Of a stretch of 64,000 nt of DNA, positions 32,711 to 41,299 are shown piece after piece. A model generated the notes under the pieces. That model saw only the letters and a program-made list of their open reading frames with translations, searched no databases and was not told where the DNA came from. How positions within the stretch are numbered: the stretch's first letter is position 1; each line of letters opens with the position of its first letter. Origin of the DNA: an uncultured Flavobacteriales bacterium (GTDB taxonomy: Bacteria; Bacteroidota; Bacteroidia; Flavobacteriales_D; CAJJDF01); assembly GCA_905182785.1 (NCBI GenBank), contig CAJJDF010000017.1, positions 1 through 64,000 on the forward strand, written 5' to 3'. Position numbers and translations under genes: made by a program.

Positions 32711-33541
32711 TTATAAATCTTCAAAAGCATCTACAGGAACAGAAACTCCCTTATACCAAATTTGAAATTGAAACATAGTGTCTTTCACAATTCCTATTTT
32801 AGTTCCGCGACTTAGTTCGTCTCCAACTTTAGGAGAAACATCTGTGAAATTTTGATATACACTCACAATATTATTTTGATGCTGAAGCACAAGTGAATTA
32901 TCAGATTTTGAAATAACGGTTCCTTCCATTGCGGTTCTTACTTTCGATTTGTAAGGAGCTTCAAATTTAGCTTGATGTAATGCCCCAGTTTTACGTCCAA
33001 TAATTTTTCCTTCGTGTGGTTTTTCATATTTAAGAATACTCACAAGAATACTTCTCACAATAGAATTTTTATTTGAGCTGTTGTATTCAACGACTTTCTT
33101 TCTTAAAGCAGAGTCTTCTTTTATTCTCTCAAAAACTACTTTTTTGTAATCGAATGTAGAATCCTTTATTAAAGTATCGTTTATATCTTTCAGTAAGATA
33201 GAATCTTCTTCATTCAAGATGTTTTGCAAATTAGTAATCCACAATTCTCGATTTTTGTTTTTGGTATCTAGCTTATTTATTTTAATTTGATTGTTTTTAT
33301 CAATCTCATATAATTCAGAGGCATTTTTTGGAAATCCAGGGATAAATCTTTTCAAAGAAGTATAAGAAATAACTAAATAAAAAATAAACCCAAATAGTAA
33401 GGTAAATACAATCCCAACAAGAATGGAGTTTCTGTTGTTTATAGAAAGTGCAAACTTTTCTTCATAGGTTTTAGGGTTCAGAAGAATAAGTTTATTTTTT
33501 CTGTTTAGATATGCTTTTAATTGTTTAAACTTTTGTTTCAT
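32711..33541 (-). CDS. Membrane-anchored LytM/M23-like protein without the catalytic residues
   Basis: A 276-residue protein with one N-terminal transmembrane helix (about 40-62, 'ILVGIVFTLLFGFIFYLVIS') and a C-terminal M23-like beta domain. The N-terminal stretch ('LNPKTYEEKFALSINNRNS', 'LKRFIPGFP') matches a flavobacterial family of membrane M23 peptidases. Active members have HxxxD ('HYAVDI'-like) and HLHFE motifs; here the same positions read 'HQAKFEAP' (about 186) and 'MFQFQIWYKG' (about 254), so the zinc ligands are gone while fold residues ('AMEGTVISKS', 'VGDELSRGTKIGIVKD') remain. This suggests an adaptor or amidase activator in the manner of EnvC/NlpD rather than a peptidase. It is divergent from sprE. 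Confidence 0.85.
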   Translation of the reverse strand: MKQKFKQLKAYLNRKNKLILLNPKTYEEKFALSINNRNSILVGIVFTLLFGFIFYLVISYTSLKRFIPGFPKNASELYEIDKNNQIKINKLDTKNKNRELWITNLQNILNEEDSILLKDINDTLIKDSTFDYKKVVFERIKEDSALRKKVVEYNSSNKNSIVRSILVSILKYEKPHEGKIIGRKTGALHQAKFEAPYKSKVRTAMEGTVISKSDNSLVLQHQNNIVSVYQNFTDVSPKVGDELSRGTKIGIVKDTMFQFQIWYKGVSVPVDAFEDL

Positions 33542-33681
33542 AAAACTATAAGTCGACTTTTGTAGCGATTTAGTTGATTAAAGATAAAATATTTTAATTT
33601 ATTATTAGTTATAGTGGCAGTTTATTGATTAATTTTTACATTTACTGATTGATAAAAAGCAGAATACTGCTAATTTATTTT

Positions 33682-36375
33682 ATGACAAAACATACTTCAT
33701 ACATACTCTATTTACTTATTTTAGTTTTTGCAATTAGTTGTTCTACTGAAAAGGATAAACGATTAAATAGATTTTATCACAATACCACTGCTTACTACAA
33801 TGGTTATTTCAATGCTAGAGAAATAATTAAAGTAACAAATAAAGATTTTTCAAGAAATGTTGTGGAGGACTTTTCTGTTTTGATCACAGTAAATAGATAT
33901 CCTAACGAGGAACAATCCAAAGCGTATTTTCCTGAAATGAATAGAGCAATTGATAAAACATCAGTTGTGATTACTAAGCATGCTATGCCTAATGAGAAAA
34001 AGGGGAGAAGGGCGAAGGATGAATATGGACAATGGATGGATGAAAATTGGCTAACAATGGGAATTAGCTATTTTTATAAAAGAGAATATCCTGCTGCGAT
34101 AGAAAAATTTGAGTACATCATAAAAATGTATGAAAAGAATGAGACAAAATACTATGCAAAACTTTGGCTAGCGAAGTCTTACATAGAAATGGGAAACTAT
34201 CCTAAAGCATTGAGTTACTTAAATGAAATAAAAGTAGAAAAAGAAGCTAAAGAATTAAGTGACGAAAAAAACTCAAAAAAAAGCGGAAAGAAATACTCTA
34301 AAAGACAAAAGAAAAGGGTAAGAAAAAGATCCAAAGTAAGAGTCACTAAAAAAAGAGAAGAAAGAAAAGAAGAGCGTTCTTTTCTTGTAGAGTTTCCAGA
34401 AAAAATGGCTTCAGATTATTTTGCAACTCTTGCCGATTATTATTTGAGAAAAGAAGAATACAAAGAATCAATTCAACTTTTGGATAGTGCGTTAAATTAT
34501 GTGAAGTCTAAAAAATCAAAAGTCCGTTACAAATTTATACAAGCACAATTGAACCAAAAGCTTGGAAGTAATTCCAATTCAACTGAACTGTATTCTTATG
34601 TGATAAAAAAGAGCAACAATTATCAAATGGGATTTTATTCCAGGATAAATAGAGCTTTGCTTGCAAGTAGCTCTAATAGAGGTGCTCTTAAGAGAGAACT
34701 TGAGAAGTTGGCAAAAGATGTAAAGTATATTGAATTTAGAGATCAAATTTTTTATGCTCTTGCCGATATCGAATTGCAACAAGCTAACAAAGAAACAGGC
34801 GTAGATTATTTGGAGCAATCGGCTAGTTATCCTCCTTCTAATAAGACTCAAAAAGGAAAAACTTTTTTAAGATTGGCAGACTTGTATTTTGATAATAAAG
34901 AATATGTACCAGCTCAAAAATACTACGACAGTACATTAACAGAGTTAGACAAAGAAAGTGAAAGATACACTCAGATAAAGGATAAAAATGAAAGTTTGAC
35001 AAGATTGGTGGGGTATATCAACAATATTATTCTTAAAGATAGTTTGGTGCAGATTGGTCTATTGCCAGAGAAACAAAGAAGAGATAGAGTAGAGGATATT
35101 TTGTACAAAGAAAAAATCCAAAAACTAGAAGAACAAAGGTTAAAAGAAGAAGCTAGTAATGCAATAGTAATTATAGAGGCTGGTTTACCAGGGAATTCTA
35201 TTGGTCAAAAAGGGAGCTTTTGGATTTACAATGAAAAGGTGAAAGCACAAGGAATTAAATCATTTAAAGCTGTTTGGGGAAGTGCCAAGCTTGAAGATAA
35301 TTGGAGGAGGTCAAACAAAAGTCAGATGGGTGATGGTGAAATGGTGGATATAAATAATTCCCCTGTAGTTGGCGATAAGGAAATAGAAGAGTATTTATCA
35401 AAAGTTCCTGTAACCAAAGAAGCAATTGCAGAGGCACAAATGTCTATTATTAATTCCAATTATCTTTCTGGTCTTATTTATGTGAATGTATTGGATAATA
35501 ATCCAGAAGCAATTAAATCTTTTAAAGACAACAAGAAAAGATACCATCCTAATATAAAAATTGCACCATCTCTTTACCAACTTTACGTCCTGTATCAAGA
35601 TATAAACCAAAATGAAGATGTAGTAGCAGTTAAGAACTTTATTCTTTCCAATTACCCAGAATCTAAAGAAGCAAAAATTATTTTGGACCCTAATTATGCT
35701 TCTAAAATGAATAAAGGAGAGAAAAAATATGAAAATGCCTACGTGATTGCCTACAATCTTGTAATGAATGGAAAAAGTAACGAAGCAGTTTCTCACATTG
35801 ATAAAATTTTGGCAGAGGAAGATCTAAATCCTTATGAGTGTAGACTGTTGTTTTTGAAAGCAAGAGCATACTCTAATTCTAATGATAAGAAGAATTTAGA
35901 AAAATCATTAGCTGCAGTTGTAGAAAAGTGTCCTAACACTGAAGTAGGTTCAATTGCTGAAAAAGCTTTGGGAAAACTGAGAAATGAAATAAATAAAGGA
36001 GAAGACATCCAAAAAGTTGATTTTACTGTGGATGAAAAATCTGTTCATTATTTTGCAATAGTAGTGCCTTTGAATGCGAACATAAATAAATTAAAAATTG
36101 CTTTAAGTAATTTCAATAGTTCATCATTTGATGAGAAGGGACTTAAAATTTCGGCAATAGGACTTAACAAGACTCACCAAACAATTTTGGTGAAACAATT
36201 AGATAATAAAATAGAGGCTCACAGCTATTATGTAGCTTTTAAAGTAAATCCAAAAATGAAGAATTTTATTACCAAGTATGAATATTTCACTATTACACCA
36301 AAAAATTATTCTACTCTATTTCAGAATAAAGACTTGAAAAAATACCAAGAGTTTTACAACATCAATTACTTATAA
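33682..36375 (+). CDS. sprE: T9SS TPR lipoprotein SprE / PorW
   Basis: An 897-residue lipoprotein: signal sequence with lipobox 'LILVFAISC' (Cys20), then the family landmark 'NRFYHNTTAYYNGYFNA' and helical TPR-like repeats ('WLTMGISYFYKREYPAAIEK', 'AKLWLAKSYIEMGNYPKALS'). SprE/PorW is needed for T9SS function and is thought to link the GldKN ring to the SprA translocon. The ATG at 33682 is preferred over an earlier in-frame start because it begins at the signal peptide. Odd: a very basic segment of about 45 residues ('KKYSKRQKKRVRKRSKVRVT', near residues 190-235) interrupts the repeats. gldB follows about 90 nt later. The assignment rests on recall of the family pattern. Confidence 0.82.
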   Translation: MTKHTSYILYLLILVFAISCSTEKDKRLNRFYHNTTAYYNGYFNAREIIKVTNKDFSRNVVEDFSVLITVNRYPNEEQSKAYFPEMNRAIDKTSVVITKHAMPNEKKGRRAKDEYGQWMDENWLTMGISYFYKREYPAAIEKFEYIIKMYEKNETKYYAKLWLAKSYIEMGNYPKALSYLNEIKVEKEAKELSDEKNSKKSGKKYSKRQKKRVRKRSKVRVTKKREERKEERSFLVEFPEKMASDYFATLADYYLRKEEYKESIQLLDSALNYVKSKKSKVRYKFIQAQLNQKLGSNSNSTELYSYVIKKSNNYQMGFYSRINRALLASSSNRGALKRELEKLAKDVKYIEFRDQIFYALADIELQQANKETGVDYLEQSASYPPSNKTQKGKTFLRLADLYFDNKEYVPAQKYYDSTLTELDKESERYTQIKDKNESLTRLVGYINNIILKDSLVQIGLLPEKQRRDRVEDILYKEKIQKLEEQRLKEEASNAIVIIEAGLPGNSIGQKGSFWIYNEKVKAQGIKSFKAVWGSAKLEDNWRRSNKSQMGDGEMVDINNSPVVGDKEIEEYLSKVPVTKEAIAEAQMSIINSNYLSGLIYVNVLDNNPEAIKSFKDNKKRYHPNIKIAPSLYQLYVLYQDINQNEDVVAVKNFILSNYPESKEAKIILDPNYASKMNKGEKKYENAYVIAYNLVMNGKSNEAVSHIDKILAEEDLNPYECRLLFLKARAYSNSNDKKNLEKSLAAVVEKCPNTEVGSIAEKALGKLRNEINKGEDIQKVDFTVDEKSVHYFAIVVPLNANINKLKIALSNFNSSSFDEKGLKISAIGLNKTHQTILVKQLDNKIEAHSYYVAFKVNPKMKNFITKYEYFTITPKNYSTLFQNKDLKKYQEFYNINYL

Positions 36376-36467
36376 GAATGAGCACTCATTGTGGAGATTT
36401 TTTTTTGAAAAACTCCTCTGATATGAATAGAATTAAGAGTTATAGTTGCAAACCAATCCTCCATTAT

Positions 36468-37511
36468 ATGCAGAAGACAAATCATTTAATTGTTCTAGTA
36501 TTAATCATATTTCTGATTTCTTGTTCGGAAAAAAGTAAATTGAATGTAGATGTTTCTAATCAAGAAATAGACCTTTCAATTTCACGGTTAGATAAAGAGT
36601 TATTTGAAGCCGATTTGTATAAATTAAGAGAATTAAATTCTAAATGGGTAAATGATTATGGGTATTTATACGAAACTTTCATTTCTCAAATGATGAATAT
36701 GGGACTTCCACAAGACCCAATGATTACTTACAGGTTAGAGAAATTTTTAACAGATTCTACTGTCAATTTTATAAAACAAGAATTGGATAAATCATATTCC
36801 GATTTTAGTTCTTATGAACAGGAGTTAGAAGATGCTTTTAAGCATTACTCCTATTATTTTCCTGAGAAAACGATTCCAAAAATTGTAACTTTTTATTCTA
36901 ATTTTAGCGGAGCAAAATCATTTCCTTATGCCGATACTTTAGGAATAGGATTGGATATGTTTATTGGAAGAAATAGTGATGTAGTAAAGTTTCTGCCAGG
37001 CGACAAATATTTTCAATATGGGAAAGAGGATATGGATCCAGAGAACATGGTTTCAGAATCGGTTAAAAGCTGGATTTACTATAATTTTTCTGATCGAATG
37101 GAATTTATAAATAATTCTAATTATGCGTTACGCAAAGATTTTCTTTCTTCTATTATTTACCATGGAAAAATGATGTTAGCGTTAGACGCTATGATGCCAA
37201 GAAAATCTATTGCTATTAAATTTCAATACACCCAAGTAGAAATGGAATGGTGTGAAAGAAGTGAGAAACAATTGTATGAGAACTTGATTGAATTTAACCT
37301 CATATACTCTAAAAGCGGCAAAGAAATAGCCTCTTATATAAATCCAGGGAGTTTTACTCCAGGATTGCCTCCAGAGTCACCAGGAGGAATAGGTAAATGG
37401 ATTGGTTACCGAATGGTAAAGCAATACTACGAAGAAAATGACATCCCACTTCAAGAATTGCTTACAGCTAAAGGGGATGAAAGGAAGATATTGAGTTTTT
37501 ATAGCTTGTAA
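36468..37511 (+). CDS. gldB: Gliding motility lipoprotein GldB
   Basis: A 347-residue lipoprotein with signal and lipobox 'LIIFLISC' (Cys19) and the GldB family body: 'ISRLDKELFEADLYKL', 'LGIGLDMFIGRNSDVVKFLP', 'SSIIYHGKMMLALDAMMP' and the C-terminal 'PGGIGKWIGYRMVKQYYEEN'. GldB is required for gliding in flavobacteria; its biochemical role is not known. The start at 36468 is preferred over a frame beginning 90 nt earlier, since that extension has no signal character. It follows sprE on the same strand, so the two motility genes may share a transcript. gldC, often near gldB, is absent. Confidence 0.9.
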   Translation: MQKTNHLIVLVLIIFLISCSEKSKLNVDVSNQEIDLSISRLDKELFEADLYKLRELNSKWVNDYGYLYETFISQMMNMGLPQDPMITYRLEKFLTDSTVNFIKQELDKSYSDFSSYEQELEDAFKHYSYYFPEKTIPKIVTFYSNFSGAKSFPYADTLGIGLDMFIGRNSDVVKFLPGDKYFQYGKEDMDPENMVSESVKSWIYYNFSDRMEFINNSNYALRKDFLSSIIYHGKMMLALDAMMPRKSIAIKFQYTQVEMEWCERSEKQLYENLIEFNLIYSKSGKEIASYINPGSFTPGLPPESPGGIGKWIGYRMVKQYYEENDIPLQELLTAKGDERKILSFYSL

Positions 37512-37524
37512 TGATTTCTACTCT

Positions 37525-38751
37525 CTACTTTAATCCATATTCCTTTATCTTGCGGTAAAGTGTTCTTTCAGAAATCCCTAATTCATTAGCCGCATACTTT
37601 CTTTTTCCTCTGTGTTTGTCAAGTGCTTTGGTTATCATTTCCTTCTCTTTTTCTTCCAAAGAAAGAATTTCTTCCACTTCTTCGTGTTCATGCATTTGCT
37701 GAGATTGGTAAGAAATCGAAGGTTTTGAAGAATAATTACTATTGTAATTTTCCTTCACATCCTTGTTCATTTTATTGATGATTTCAATGTCATTTTCTGG
37801 AAAATCTGTGTTTACATCTCCATTGCTTTGAACAAGATCTACAATAATTTTTTTCAATTCTGTAATGTCTTTCTTCATATCAAAAAGCACTTTATGCAAA
37901 ATATCTCTTTCACTCATTCCAGAGTGTGATTCCCCATCATTGGGCAACAAAACAGGTAAATTATTTTGGTAAACAGCCGGTAAATAAGTTGCCAATTTAT
38001 CGGCATTTATCTCTCTTTTGTTTTCAATAACAGAGATTTGTTCCGTGATATTTTTTAATTGTCTAATGTTTCCCTTCCAGTCGTAATGTACTAGCATTTC
38101 TTTAGCTTCTGGAGTTAAGCTAATGGTTGGCATTCTATATTTCTCTGCAAAATCCGAAGCAAATTTCCTGAATAACAAATGAATGTCGTCCCTTCTTTCT
38201 CTCAATGGAGGTAATTTAATTGGAACAGTACTCAATCTATAATACAAATCCTCTCTAAATTTCCCTTTTTGAATCGCCTCTTCCAATTTTGCATTGGTAG
38301 CAGCAATAACTCTCACATCTGTTTTTTGAACTTTAGAAGAACCTACTTTAAAAAACTCTCCGGCTTCCAAAACCCTCAGTAATCTGGCCTGTGTAGAAAG
38401 AGGTAATTCTCCTAATTCATCCAAAAATATAGTTCCTCCGTCTGCTTGCTCAAAATATCCCTTTCGTTTTTCGTGTGCTCCAGTAAATGAACCTTTTTCA
38501 TGTCCAAACAACTCAGAATCTATTGTTCCTTCGGGAATCGCTCCACAGTTTACTGCAATGTATTCGGCATGTTTTCTTTTACTGTATTGATGAATTAATT
38601 GTGGAATCGTTTCTTTTCCTGTTCCACTTTCACCAGTTATTAATACCGAAATATCAGTAGGAGCAACCTGCATGCCAACTTCAAGAGCTCGGTTAAGCCC
38701 AATTGAATTTCCTATTATTCCAAACCTTTGTTTTACTGATTGTAAATCCAT
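37525..38751 (-). CDS. Sigma-54-dependent transcriptional activator without receiver domain
   Basis: A 408-residue AAA+ activator. Walker A 'GESGTGKE' (about 38-45), the sigma-54 contact loop as 'GSFTGA' (about 84-89; the usual form is GAFTGA), Walker B 'GGTIFLDELGELP', R-finger region 'LREDLYYRLSTVPIKLPPLR', and a Fis-type helix-turn-helix at the end ('ALDKHRGKRKYAANELGISE'). There is no N-terminal receiver or other sensory domain, so activity must be set by abundance, by the Gln/Glu-rich linker (about 330-360) or by a partner. It follows miaB by 4 nt and is co-transcribed. Its targets need RpoN and cannot be read from this window. Confidence 0.93.
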   Translation of the reverse strand: MDLQSVKQRFGIIGNSIGLNRALEVGMQVAPTDISVLITGESGTGKETIPQLIHQYSKRKHAEYIAVNCGAIPEGTIDSELFGHEKGSFTGAHEKRKGYFEQADGGTIFLDELGELPLSTQARLLRVLEAGEFFKVGSSKVQKTDVRVIAATNAKLEEAIQKGKFREDLYYRLSTVPIKLPPLRERRDDIHLLFRKFASDFAEKYRMPTISLTPEAKEMLVHYDWKGNIRQLKNITEQISVIENKREINADKLATYLPAVYQNNLPVLLPNDGESHSGMSERDILHKVLFDMKKDITELKKIIVDLVQSNGDVNTDFPENDIEIINKMNKDVKENYNSNYSSKPSISYQSQQMHEHEEVEEILSLEEKEKEMITKALDKHRGKRKYAANELGISERTLYRKIKEYGLK

Positions 38752-38755
38752 TCTA

Positions 38756-40180
38756 TTAAATTAATTCGCCTCTCATAGAAGCTTTTGTGCAACTTGTAAT
38801 TTTCACGTTCACGTATTCTCCAACCTTGTGATTTCCTTTAGGGAATATAATCGAAGAGCTATGTTCATTCCTTCCCATATACTCTTCGTCCGATTTTTTT
38901 GATACTTTTTCAATCAAAACTTCAAATTCCCTTCCTATTTGTTTCTCAAAATAAGCTAATTGATTTTCATGTTGTACTTTAATTATTTCGGTTAACCTTC
39001 TTTGTTTTATTTCTTCTGGAATATCATCTTCGTATTTTCTTTCGGCCAGTGTTTTTGGTCTTTCCGAGTATTTATACATAAAGGCAGCTGAGAATTTTAC
39101 TTCTTTTATCAAACTCAAAGTGTCTTGATGCTGCTCTTCCGTTTCTCCACAAAATCCGGTAATAATATCCGTAGAAATTGTAGCATTGGGTAAGATTCTA
39201 TGTATTGCAGCAATTCTATTCAAATACCATTCTCGGGTATATCCTCGATTCATTTTTTTAAGCAAATCACTATTTCCTGATTGAACAGGAAGGTGAATGT
39301 AATTACAAATATTAGCGTGTTTCGCAATAGTTTCAATTACATCATTACCCATATCTTTTGGATGCGAAGTAGAAAATCTAACTCTCATTAATGGACTAAC
39401 CAAAGCCACCATTTCCATCAATTGTGCAAAGTTGGTAGTTGGGATTGTCTCGTCTTTTATTTCACCTTTAGAACTCATGTTCCATCTGTAACTATCTACA
39501 TTTTGTCCCAAAAGAGTTACTTCTCTGTACCCTCTTTCATATAAATCTCTTGCTTCGGCAACTATTGTTAAAGGATTTCTACTTCTTTCTCTACCTCTAG
39601 TAAAAGGAACTACACAAAAAGAACACATATTATCGCAACCCCTTGTGATTGATACAAAAGCAGTAACACCTGTATTATCTAATCTCACAGGAGAAATATC
39701 AGCATAAGTTTCTTCTCTAGAAAGCAATACATTTACAGATTTTTGACCTCCTTCTGTTATCTGTAATAAATTAGGTAAATCACGGTAAGCATCAGGGCCT
39801 ACAACCAAGTCAACTAATTTTTCTTCTTCCAATAAAGCAGTTTTTAATCGTTCTGCCATGCATCCCAAAACTCCAACCATCAGGCTAGGTTTTGCTTTTT
39901 TCATTTTTTTGAAAGTGGTTAGCCTTTTTCTTACTGTCTGTTCAGCCTTGTCTCTAATTGAGCAGGTATTCAAGAGAATTAAGTCCGATTCTTCTATATT
40001 TCTTGTCGTAGAATATCCATTTTTACTCAGTATAGAAGCAACCACTTCACTGTCCGAAAAATTCATAGCACACCCATAACTTTCTAAATACAGTTTTTTA
40101 CTGTTTTTGGCAGTATTTGTATCAAGAATTAAAGCCTCTCCCTGCTTGCTTTCGTCTATTTTCTTTTCTGTTGTTTGCAT
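38756..40180 (-). CDS. miaB: tRNA-2-methylthio-N6-dimethylallyladenosine synthase MiaB
   Basis: A 474-residue radical SAM methylthiotransferase that adds the 2-methylthio group to i6A37 of tRNAs. The N-terminal domain has the three cluster cysteines ('[14 protein letters not shown]', '[13 protein letters not shown]', '[11 protein letters not shown]'); the radical SAM motif is '[20 protein letters not shown]' (about 181-200); the C-terminal TRAM domain ends at 'MRGELI'. tRNA-Phe, encoded in this window, is among tRNAs normally modified this way. It is the first gene of an operon with the sigma-54 activator. Confidence 0.96.
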   Translation of the reverse strand: MQTTEKKIDESKQGEALILDTNTAKNSKKLYLESYGCAMNFSDSEVVASILSKNGYSTTRNIEESDLILLNTCSIRDKAEQTVRKRLTTFKKMKKAKPSLMVGVLGCMAERLKTALLEEEKLVDLVVGPDAYRDLPNLLQITEGGQKSVNVLLSREETYADISPVRLDNTGVTAFVSITRGCDNMCSFCVVPFTRGRERSRNPLTIVAEARDLYERGYREVTLLGQNVDSYRWNMSSKGEIKDETIPTTNFAQLMEMVALVSPLMRVRFSTSHPKDMGNDVIETIAKHANICNYIHLPVQSGNSDLLKKMNRGYTREWYLNRIAAIHRILPNATISTDIITGFCGETEEQHQDTLSLIKEVKFSAAFMYKYSERPKTLAERKYEDDIPEEIKQRRLTEIIKVQHENQLAYFEKQIGREFEVLIEKVSKKSDEEYMGRNEHSSSIIFPKGNHKVGEYVNVKITSCTKASMRGELI

Positions 40181-40206
40181 TTACTCTAATCTATTCAATT
40201 TCTATG

Positions 40207-40214
40207 CAAAGATA
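40207..40214 (-). promoter_or_regulatory. -7 promoter element of miaB (TATCTTTG, minus strand)
   Basis: TATCTTTG on the minus strand ends 26 nt before the miaB ATG. A clear TTG at 17-23 bp upstream is lacking. Confidence 0.45.
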
Positions 40215-40300
40215 AAATAAACTGACATAATTGCAGTGTTTCGCAAAGAGAATTGTATTTAATTCTTTTCAAAAGGATTCTCCTTTTCTTCTCGTCCAAA

Positions 40301-40326
40301 TAAAAAAAGAGGTTAGTTTTACCTCT
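40301..40326 (-). terminator. Orphan leftward terminator between divergent genes
   Basis: AGAGGT and ACCTCT pair around a 7-nt loop; on the minus strand the stem is followed by seven T. No protein gene is read leftward into it, since the DNA to its right is the promoter region of a rightward gene. Confidence 0.6.
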
Positions 40327-40354
40327 AATCATTCAAATTGACCATTGGCAATAA

Positions 40355-40382
40355 TTGTTTAATTCATCAGGTGTTAATTTTG
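40355..40382 (+). promoter_or_regulatory. Promoter of the GLPGLI gene
   Basis: TTG at 40355-40357, a 17-bp spacer and TAATTTTG at 40375-40382, ending 29 nt before the ATG at 40412. This supports 40412 over an in-frame start at 40355, which would lie inside the promoter. Confidence 0.65.
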
Positions 40383-40411
40383 TAAAATTGGATAATAAAA
40401 AATATAGAATC

Positions 40412-41269
40412 ATGAAAAAGTTAAGTTTAATAGTGCTAAGTTTTATATGTGTCACTTCATTTTCTCAAAATAAGGAAGGTCAAATTACATACATTGAAAG
40501 TTTAGATATGACAGAAAAAATTGAAGAAATGAATGAGGGAATGGATAGCCTAAAAAAGTCTAACCCTGAACGTGCTGCCATGATGGGTGGAAGAACAAAA
40601 TACATTGAGGAGTTCATGAAAAGTTTTGAGAGAACAGAAACTGTCTTGTACTTCAAAAATAACGAAACTATTTACAAAGAAAAATCAGCAGAACTTACAG
40701 AAAGTGAAGTTAATCAAGAAGCTAATTATATGATGGCTTTTAAGCCAAAAGCAGATATTATTTATTACAATAAGAAGGAAAATAAAAACTACATTCAAAA
40801 AGACTTTATGGGGAGTGAATTTCTTGTAAAGCAACCATTAATAGATTACAAATGGAAAATTGTAATGGAGCAAAAAATGATAAAGGGATATCCTTGTATG
40901 AAGGCTCAAAAAGAAGATTCATTGTATGTAGTTGAAGCTTGGTTCTCGTCTCAAATCCCAGTTTCTTCTGGGCCAAAAGGATTGTATGGATTGCCAGGAA
41001 TGATTTTAGAAGCAAAATTCATCAAAATCAAAAAGGAAGGAGAAGTGAAGAAAAAAGGACGAAAAATGATGATGATGCAAGATTTTGCAATGGATGTTAT
41101 AATTACTGCAGACGTAATAGAAATAAAAGAAGTGAATGATAGAATGGTGAAAGCACCCAGTAAGGGAACAGAAGTGAAAAGTGAGCAAGCTTACAATAAG
41201 CTGATAAAAGAGAGGGTGAAAAAATGGCAAAAAGGGGGAGGTCGAGGAAGAGGAGGCAAAGGGAGATAG
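40412..41269 (+). CDS. GLPGLI family exported protein
   Basis: A 285-residue protein with a signal peptide ('LSLIVLSFICVTSFSQ') and the family motif seen as 'GLYGLPGMILEA' (about 197-208). GLPGLI proteins are a Bacteroidota family of unknown function, usually encoded just before a large TonB-linked or carboxypeptidase-regulatory outer-membrane protein, as here. The motif context 'KMIKGYPCMKAQKE' and 'VEAWFSSQIPVSSGP' is typical. The C-terminal 25 residues are basic and glycine-rich ('KWQKGGGRGRGGKGR'), which is unusual. The start at 40412 follows the promoter at 40355-40382. Confidence 0.88.
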   Translation: MKKLSLIVLSFICVTSFSQNKEGQITYIESLDMTEKIEEMNEGMDSLKKSNPERAAMMGGRTKYIEEFMKSFERTETVLYFKNNETIYKEKSAELTESEVNQEANYMMAFKPKADIIYYNKKENKNYIQKDFMGSEFLVKQPLIDYKWKIVMEQKMIKGYPCMKAQKEDSLYVVEAWFSSQIPVSSGPKGLYGLPGMILEAKFIKIKKEGEVKKKGRKMMMMQDFAMDVIITADVIEIKEVNDRMVKAPSKGTEVKSEQAYNKLIKERVKKWQKGGGRGRGGKGR

Positions 41270-41299
41270 TCACCTATTTTATTAGTTAAAATATACTTT

